A stretch of DNA of 64,000 nucleotides from an uncultured Bacteroidales bacterium (GTDB lineage: Bacteria > Bacteroidota > Bacteroidia > Bacteroidales > P3): assembly GCA_900316235.1 (NCBI GenBank), contig ONCC01000005.1:1-64000 (forward strand), read 5' to 3'. How positions within the stretch are numbered: the first letter of the stretch is position 1; each line of letters begins with the position of its first letter. Below the pieces are notes generated by a model. The model saw only the letters and a program-made list of their open reading frames with translations. It ran no database searches and was not told where the DNA came from. The position numbers were made by a program, and so were the translations under genes. Shown here piece after piece: positions 59,583-64,000 of the stretch.

Positions 59583-61868
59583 TTAAAGTTTTCTCAAGAT
59601 GAAATCAGTCATCAACTGGTAGAGGTTGAGACGGGTGTTGCCCGTGTTGTCGTAGATGGAGTGGTTCTTGTTTGGGTAGATGCGGAACTCAAACTGCTTG
59701 CCGGCATTCTCCAGCTTCTCCACCATCTCGGCCGAGTTCTGGAAGTGCACGTTGTCGTCGCCGGTGCCGTGGATGAGAAGGTAGTTGCCCTGCAGGCGGT
59801 CGGCGAAGTTGAGCGGCGAGTTGTCGTCGTAGCCCTTGGCGTTGTCCTTGGGCAGGCCGAGGAAGCGCTCGGTGTAGATGTTGTCGTAGTAGCGCCAGTT
59901 CATCACGGGGGCCACGGCGATGGCCATCTTGAAGACGTCGTTGCCCTTCAGGAGGCTGAGCGTCGAGAGGTAGCCTCCGAAGCTCCAGCCCCAGATGCCG
60001 ATGCGGTCCTTGTCCACCCAGCTCTGCTTGCCCAGCCAGCGGGCGGCCTCGATGGCGTCCTCGCACTCCATACGGCCCAGGTCGCGGTAGGTCTGCTTCT
60101 TGAACTGAGCGCCGCGGCCGCCGGTACCGCGACCGTCGAAGCAGAAGACCACATAGCCCTTCTCGGCCAGCATGTGGTACCAGTAGTAGTCGCTGTAGCC
60201 GTAGCTGTCGCTTACCTGCTGGTTGCCGGGACCGCCATAGACGTAGATGAGCACGGGATAGCGCTTGTTCTTGTCGAAGTTCTTGGGCTTTATGGTGTAG
60301 TAGTTGATCTCGATGCCGATGGAGGTGGTGAAGGAATTGAACGTCTTCCTGTAGGTCTCATACTCTGCCTTCATCTTTCTGCTCAACTCCTGATTGTCTT
60401 CCAATACCTTTATCAACTTGCCCTTGGCATCGTGCAGCGTGTAGAGGGGTGCGTCGTTGGCGGTGCTGAAGGTACGGATATAGTATTTGCAGCCGTTGCT
60501 GAAGGTGGCGTTGTAGGTACCCAGCACGTACCGGTCTTCGGTGTTCTTGACATTGCGGGTCACGTCGTTGAGGCACTGCTTCTTCTTGCCGTCGAAGCCG
60601 ATGACGAAGAGGCTCTTCTGGGTGGGATGGTGCTCGCGGCTGGTATAGTAGAGACGCTGGTTCTTGACATCGATGCCGGGGACATCGCAAATCTCATAGT
60701 TGCCGCTGGTTACCTGCTTGACGAGCTTGCCATCCATGCCGTAGAGGTAGATGTGGCGGTAGCCGTCGCGCTCGCTGGTGATGAGCATCTGCTCCTGCGC
60801 TTTCTTGCCCTTGCCGACGGTGATGAACTGCCAGGTGTCAGGAATCTCCACGTACGTGTCGCACTGCTCCTCGTAAAGTTTGCTGATGGTGTTGTTGTTA
60901 AGGCCATTGTTAGATGTGTTTACAGCAAGTATCTCCATGGTGTTCTGAAGACGGTTCATGACCATCACGGCCAGCACGTCGGGGGTGTTGGTCCATTGGA
61001 AGCGTGGGATATACTCCCACTTCGACTTGCCGTCCGCCACGGTGGTGCTGCGTCCGTCGAGAACAGGGGTGAAACGTCCTTTGGTCTCAATGTTGTACAC
61101 ATGCAGGCTCACCACACTGTTGTCCTCGCCGGCCTTGGGGTACTTGTACTTGTAATCCTCGGGATACAGGGCACCCCACATCTGCATGTTGTATTCCTTC
61201 ACCTTGCTCTCGTCGAAGCGCATATAGGCAATCTTCTTCGAGTCGGGGCTCCACTGGAAACCTTTGGTGATGGCGAACTCCTCCTCGTAGACCCAGTCGG
61301 TGGTGCCGTTGATGATTTCGTTCACCTTGCCGTCGGTGGTGATGGCGTGCTCCTCCAGCGTGCTAAGATCCATCCAGTAGAGGTTGTTATCGCGCACGAA
61401 GGCCACCTTGGTGCCGTCGGGCGAGAGGGTGGTGAGGCGTTGCTTGCCGCCCATGCTTATCTTGGTAAAGGTCTTATCCTGAACGTCGTAGATGTAATAG
61501 TCGCTTACGCCGCTGTGACGGTAGAGGGGCTCAAAGCCGCAGCTGAGCAGTATCTTCTGCTCGTCGGCACTGAACTCGTAACTCTCCATGGGGGGCAGGG
61601 AAGCTGCTTTCTTGTTCATCTCCGGGGTGTTGAAGAGGCACACATCCTCCAGCTTCTCTCCCGTGGCGTATTTGTATTTGGCGATGCCCGTGCGGCTCAT
61701 GGTGCAGTAGTGCTCTCCGTCGGCCATCGAGCGGATGGCTCCAATACCTTTCGCACGGAAAGTCCCTTTGGTCCAGATGTCCTCCAGCGTGATATTTTTC
61801 GTCTGGGCGCTGGCCGCGCCAGCACCAGCCATCAGTGCAAATGCCATAAATACAAGTAGTTTCTTCAT
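59583..61868 (-). CDS. Dipeptidyl peptidase IV family serine peptidase (S9)
   Basis: The 761-residue secreted protein has a signal peptide (MKKLLVFMAFALMAGAGAASAQ), an eight-bladed propeller domain (about 40-490) and an alpha/beta-hydrolase domain. The nucleophile is Ser629 in GWSFGGY; the acid is in GTGDDNVHFQN and the His in NKNHSIYD near the C-terminus. The propeller holds the double-Glu-type segment YEEEFAITKGFQWSPDS that binds the substrate N-terminus in DPP-IV. It probably removes Xaa-Pro dipeptides from extracellular peptides. I chose ATG 61866-61868 because it starts the signal peptide. Confidence 0.95.
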   Translation of the reverse strand: MKKLLVFMAFALMAGAGAASAQTKNITLEDIWTKGTFRAKGIGAIRSMADGEHYCTMSRTGIAKYKYATGEKLEDVCLFNTPEMNKKAASLPPMESYEFSADEQKILLSCGFEPLYRHSGVSDYYIYDVQDKTFTKISMGGKQRLTTLSPDGTKVAFVRDNNLYWMDLSTLEEHAITTDGKVNEIINGTTDWVYEEEFAITKGFQWSPDSKKIAYMRFDESKVKEYNMQMWGALYPEDYKYKYPKAGEDNSVVSLHVYNIETKGRFTPVLDGRSTTVADGKSKWEYIPRFQWTNTPDVLAVMVMNRLQNTMEILAVNTSNNGLNNNTISKLYEEQCDTYVEIPDTWQFITVGKGKKAQEQMLITSERDGYRHIYLYGMDGKLVKQVTSGNYEICDVPGIDVKNQRLYYTSREHHPTQKSLFVIGFDGKKKQCLNDVTRNVKNTEDRYVLGTYNATFSNGCKYYIRTFSTANDAPLYTLHDAKGKLIKVLEDNQELSRKMKAEYETYRKTFNSFTTSIGIEINYYTIKPKNFDKNKRYPVLIYVYGGPGNQQVSDSYGYSDYYWYHMLAEKGYVVFCFDGRGTGGRGAQFKKQTYRDLGRMECEDAIEAARWLGKQSWVDKDRIGIWGWSFGGYLSTLSLLKGNDVFKMAIAVAPVMNWRYYDNIYTERFLGLPKDNAKGYDDNSPLNFADRLQGNYLLIHGTGDDNVHFQNSAEMVEKLENAGKQFEFRIYPNKNHSIYDNTGNTRLNLYQLMTDFILRKL

Positions 61869-61902
61869 TTCGAGTAGTTCGCTTATATATATATTAAAAA
61901 TG

Positions 61903-61910
61903 CAAATATA
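61903..61910 (-). promoter_or_regulatory. -7 box of the DPP-IV gene
   Basis: Minus strand TATATTTG, 35 bp before the start codon, matches TAnnTTTG. No clear -33 element. Confidence 0.5.
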
Positions 61911-61998
61911 CGAATTTTTTTTTGAAACGGTGGAAAAGTTTTCAACCACCCGCCATATCGTCGGTGTCAAGTTACTCTTTTCTTCGTTTGATGTATAC

Positions 61999-62049
61999 TT
62001 GATGTCCGCTTGTTCTCCGCTTTTAAAGCGGAGAACAAGCGGACATCAA
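61999..62049. repeat. 51-bp near-perfect palindrome
   Basis: Positions 61999-62023 are exactly complementary to 62025-62049 with a single base between (half-site begins TTGATGTCCGCTTGTT). Flanks on both sides contain further partly complementary words (TTCTTCG and CGAAGAA). It lies in the divergent gap between the DPP-IV gene and tcdA. It resembles the fold-back elements in design but has its own sequence. Confidence 0.92.
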
Positions 62050-62140
62050 CCGAAGAACAACCGAGTATTTATGCTCCTTGAAGGAAGGAAAACTACTTCT
62101 TGATGGCAATAAATTCCATGGGGTTGCGTTATCACAGGAT

Positions 62141-62866
62141 ATGAATGTTGAATCGGATATTTTCAGCCGCACAGAGATGCTCGTCGGTGAGGAGGCGATG
62201 GAACGACTGCGGAAGACGAGAGTCATCATCTTCGGTCTCGGCGGCGTGGGTTCCTGGTGCGCAGAAGCGCTGGTACGCAGCGGGGTAGGGCACCTGACGA
62301 TGGTGGATTCCGACGGCGTGGATGTTACCAATATCAACCGTCAACTGCCGGCTTTGGGCTCCACTGTTGGTCGGCCGAAGGTGGAGGTGCTTCGCGAGCG
62401 TTTTCTGGACATCAATCCCGAGGCGGAAATCGTGGCCCGACAGGAACGCTTCACGGCCGAAAGTGCATCGTTGTTCGACATCGAGGGGTTTGATTATGTG
62501 ATAGATGCCATCGACAGCATAGAGGATAAGTTGGAGCTGATTTTGCTTGCGACAGCAAAAACTCAAGCAATCAAGCAATCAAGCAATCAAGCAATCTTTT
62601 TCTCGTCCATGGGTGCCGCACGAAAGATGGACCCCCTGCAGGTGAGGGTGACAGAGTTTTGGAAGGTCGACGGCTGTCCGCTGGCGGCAACGCTCCGCAA
62701 AAGGATGCGCAAGCAGCAGCGGTTCCCGGAACGGAAGTTCAAGTGTGTCTGGTCGCCAGAGCGTAACGACGATGCTCAGCCGAAAGGTACCATGATGCCC
62801 GTCACGGCGACCTTCGGACTTACACTAGCCTCGCTGATACTGCGGGATATAAAAGAAAACCCCTAA
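62141..62866 (+). CDS. tcdA: tRNA threonylcarbamoyladenosine dehydratase (ThiF/MoeB-like)
   Basis: TcdA cyclises t6A37 in tRNAs using ATP. The 241-residue protein has RTEMLVGEEAMERL, the nucleotide motif VIIFGLGGVGSWCAEALVRSG (about 29-49), DSDGVDVTNINRQ, a DAIDSIEDK segment, SSMGAARKMDPLQV and PVTATFGLTLAS. I chose ATG 62141; the longer in-frame start at 62078 adds residues not seen in the family. Codons at 62563-62594 consist of four TCAAGCAA units, giving TQAIKQSSNQAIFF where homologues have a short variable helix. The catalytic CxxC zinc pair of MoeB is absent, as expected. Confidence 0.93.
   Translation: MNVESDIFSRTEMLVGEEAMERLRKTRVIIFGLGGVGSWCAEALVRSGVGHLTMVDSDGVDVTNINRQLPALGSTVGRPKVEVLRERFLDINPEAEIVARQERFTAESASLFDIEGFDYVIDAIDSIEDKLELILLATAKTQAIKQSSNQAIFFSSMGAARKMDPLQVRVTEFWKVDGCPLAATLRKRMRKQQRFPERKFKCVWSPERNDDAQPKGTMMPVTATFGLTLASLILRDIKENP
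62563..62594 (+). repeat. Four tandem 8-bp units (TCAAGCAA) inside tcdA
   Basis: TCAAGCAA is repeated exactly four times, followed by TC. Because 8 is not a multiple of 3, gain or loss of one or two units would break the reading frame, while three units would preserve it. Confidence 0.9.
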
Positions 62867-62889
62867 CAAATCGTTAGGGGTTTTCTTTT
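62851..62889. terminator. Bidirectional terminator shared by tcdA and the CDF gene
   Basis: A perfect 17-bp stem (62851-62867 with 62873-62889, half-site AAAAGAAAACCCCTAAC) and a 5-nt loop. T-rich sequence follows on both strands. The tcdA stop codon lies inside the left arm. Confidence 0.92.
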
Positions 62890-62896
62890 GATCTTT

Positions 62897-63850
62897 TTAG
62901 CAGCAATCATGATCCTTGCAATGCGAACTCTTTGTCTCTAGCTCCAACGTACTGTGATGGATGTTGAGGCCGTCTAGGAGCTCTTTCACGCGGTCGGTGA
63001 CCACCTCGAGCATTGCTGCGTCGGGGATGACGATGTGGCAGGTGAGGGCAGTCTCGGTCGTCGAGATAGCCCAGATGTGCAAATGGTGCACATTGAGCAC
63101 GCCGTCAACGGCGGAGATACGGTTTTGGATGTCGTCGACATCGAAACCTTCGGGGACGGCGTCGGTGCTCATGCGCAGGCTTTCGCTCAGCAAATCCCAG
63201 GTGCTTACAAGGATGACCACGGCGATGACAAGGCCGATGATGGGGTCGATGACCGTCCAGCCGGTGTAGTGGATGACGATGCCCGAGACCACTACGCCGA
63301 CGCTTACCAGCGTGTCGGCCAGCATGTGCAGGAAGGCACCGCGGGTGTTGATGTCGTGTTGGTTCTGGCGGCTGAGGACCCAGGCCGTCACGCCGTTGAT
63401 GACGATGCCTACGGCGGCCGTCCAGATGATGAGGGTGCCGTTAACTTCCGTGGGGGTGAAGAATTTCTCCACACTCTCGACGATGATGGCGCCGACGGCG
63501 ACGAGGAGGATGATGGCGTTGAGCAGCGAGATAAGCACCGAGGCCTTGCGGTGGCCGTAGGTGAAGCGCTTGGTGGCGTGGCTCGAGGCCAGCTTCAAGG
63601 CTATCATGGCCAGCAGGAGCGAGAAGACGTCGCTGAGGTTGTGGCCGGCATCCGACAGCAGGCCGATGCTGTTACCCACAAATCCCGCCACTGCCTCGAC
63701 AATGACGAAAAGCAGATTGAGCGCCACCGCTACTATATAAATAGTAGAGAGGCGCTCAATGGCGTGGCTGTGATGATGGTGATGATGACCATGCTCGTGA
63801 TGGTCATGGTGTTCATGACAATGTTCGTGATGGTGATGTTCGTGTTCCAT
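62897..63850 (-). CDS. CDF family cation (zinc-type) efflux transporter
   Basis: The 317-residue protein has a very His-rich N-terminus (about 18 His in the first 30 residues), six membrane helices and a C-terminal cytoplasmic domain. Transport-site residues are in SIGLLSDAGHNLSD (helix II, HxxxD) and FLHMLADTLVSVGV (helix V, HxxxD). This H/D pattern and the histidine tract point to zinc or a similar divalent metal. It exports the ion in exchange for protons. The C-terminus ends HCKDHDCC, possibly a further metal site. Confidence 0.94.
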   Translation of the reverse strand: MEHEHHHHEHCHEHHDHHEHGHHHHHHSHAIERLSTIYIVAVALNLLFVIVEAVAGFVGNSIGLLSDAGHNLSDVFSLLLAMIALKLASSHATKRFTYGHRKASVLISLLNAIILLVAVGAIIVESVEKFFTPTEVNGTLIIWTAAVGIVINGVTAWVLSRQNQHDINTRGAFLHMLADTLVSVGVVVSGIVIHYTGWTVIDPIIGLVIAVVILVSTWDLLSESLRMSTDAVPEGFDVDDIQNRISAVDGVLNVHHLHIWAISTTETALTCHIVIPDAAMLEVVTDRVKELLDGLNIHHSTLELETKSSHCKDHDCC

Positions 63851-63885
63851 AATTATGTGTTTTTTTTTGTTCGTTTTTCAGTTTG

Positions 63886-63893
63886 CAAAATTA
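63886..63893 (-). promoter_or_regulatory. -7 box of the CDF transporter gene
   Basis: Minus strand TAATTTTG, 36 bp before the start codon. It matches TAnnTTTG; the -33 element is not clear. Confidence 0.5.
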
Positions 63894-63933
63894 CTAACAT
63901 TTCCTGACACGGAACCATCACCATCATTGGTGA

Positions 63934-64000
63934 TTACTCGTTGCGGTCGCGACCGAATAACTGCCCGATCCACTGGCGGTTAAGTCGTGCGATGTTCTGC
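63934..64000 (-). CDS. C-terminal end of an unidentified CDS
   Basis: On the minus strand a frame is open from the window edge to the TAA at 63934-63936 and ends NIARLNRQWIGQLFGRDRNE. Codon use fits a real gene, but 21 residues are too few to name it. A small ATCACC/GGTGAT dyad follows its stop. Confidence 0.45.
   Translation of the reverse strand, partial: QNIARLNRQWIGQLFGRDRNE

Noticed and set aside
59463..61859. 798-aa plus-strand ORF opposite the DPP-IV gene
   Set aside because: A shadow frame. The minus strand encodes a complete S9 peptidase with signal peptide and catalytic Ser, while this frame has low-complexity Val/Ala/Leu/Gly sequence.

Overview
This 64 kb window (about 55% G+C by eye) comes from an uncultured-type member of the Bacteroidota, most likely order Bacteroidales. 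The signs are: promoters of the TTTG-N19-TAnnTTTG type instead of -35/-10 boxes; type IX secretion (T9SS) cargo proteins ending in CHU_C-type domains, with GldH and two PorT-like barrels; an RnfBCDGE cluster in Bacteroides order; SPOR, GWxTD and DUF6266 proteins; and few Shine-Dalgarno sequences. I could not place genus or species.

Layout. 1-1.5 kb: edge of a possible IS element, a helically phased TATATG repeat array and a DUF6266 gene. 1.5-5.9 kb (minus): LiaF-like membrane protein, then ridA-bcd-etfB-etfA. 6.2-12.3 kb: anmK, a secreted thioredoxin, tRNA-Met, meaB and hemW, facing a SPOR-uspA pair. 12.4-16.9 kb: rnfB-C-D-G-E without a neighbouring rnfA. 17-20.6 kb: a secreted unknown and a 1033-residue T9SS cargo protein. 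20.7-25.9 kb: dnaG, a sigma-54 activator without a receiver domain, aroA and miaA. 26.1-31.9 kb: a TetR-controlled YbhGFSR-like export operon whose TolC gene is internally deleted. 32-42.1 kb (minus): hbd, crt, cca, a MORN-like lipoprotein, uvrC, gldH, asd and a second T9SS cargo protein. 42.5-51.3 kb: topA, a GT2 fusion, an outer-membrane barrel, coaD, recG, GNAT and mltG. 51.5-56.6 kb: nadE, GWxTD, an LpxL-like acyltransferase and a GT2. 56.6-61.9 kb (minus): ompH, gltX, a barrel and a DPP-IV peptidase. 62-64 kb: tcdA, a CDF transporter and the tail of one more gene.

How the genes fit together. Crt, Hbd, Bcd and EtfAB cover 3-ketoacyl-CoA to butyryl-CoA. The EtfAB looks like the electron-bifurcating type, which reduces ferredoxin, and Rnf would reoxidise that ferredoxin while pumping ions. 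Thiolase and the final butyrate-forming enzyme are not in the window.

Most notable observations: (i) a NadE whose glutaminase domain has lost its catalytic Glu and Cys; (ii) four dispersed fold-back elements built from short tandem words around a CAACTCCTACC palindrome, plus other low-complexity words filling many intergenic gaps and invading some genes, including an apparent 90-bp in-frame insertion in a signal peptide; (iii) nine TATATG hexamers at 11-12 bp spacing; (iv) the Rnf cluster without rnfA; (v) the deleted TolC gene. I recognised no defence system, CRISPR array or prophage. All homology statements are from reading the sequence; no database search was run.
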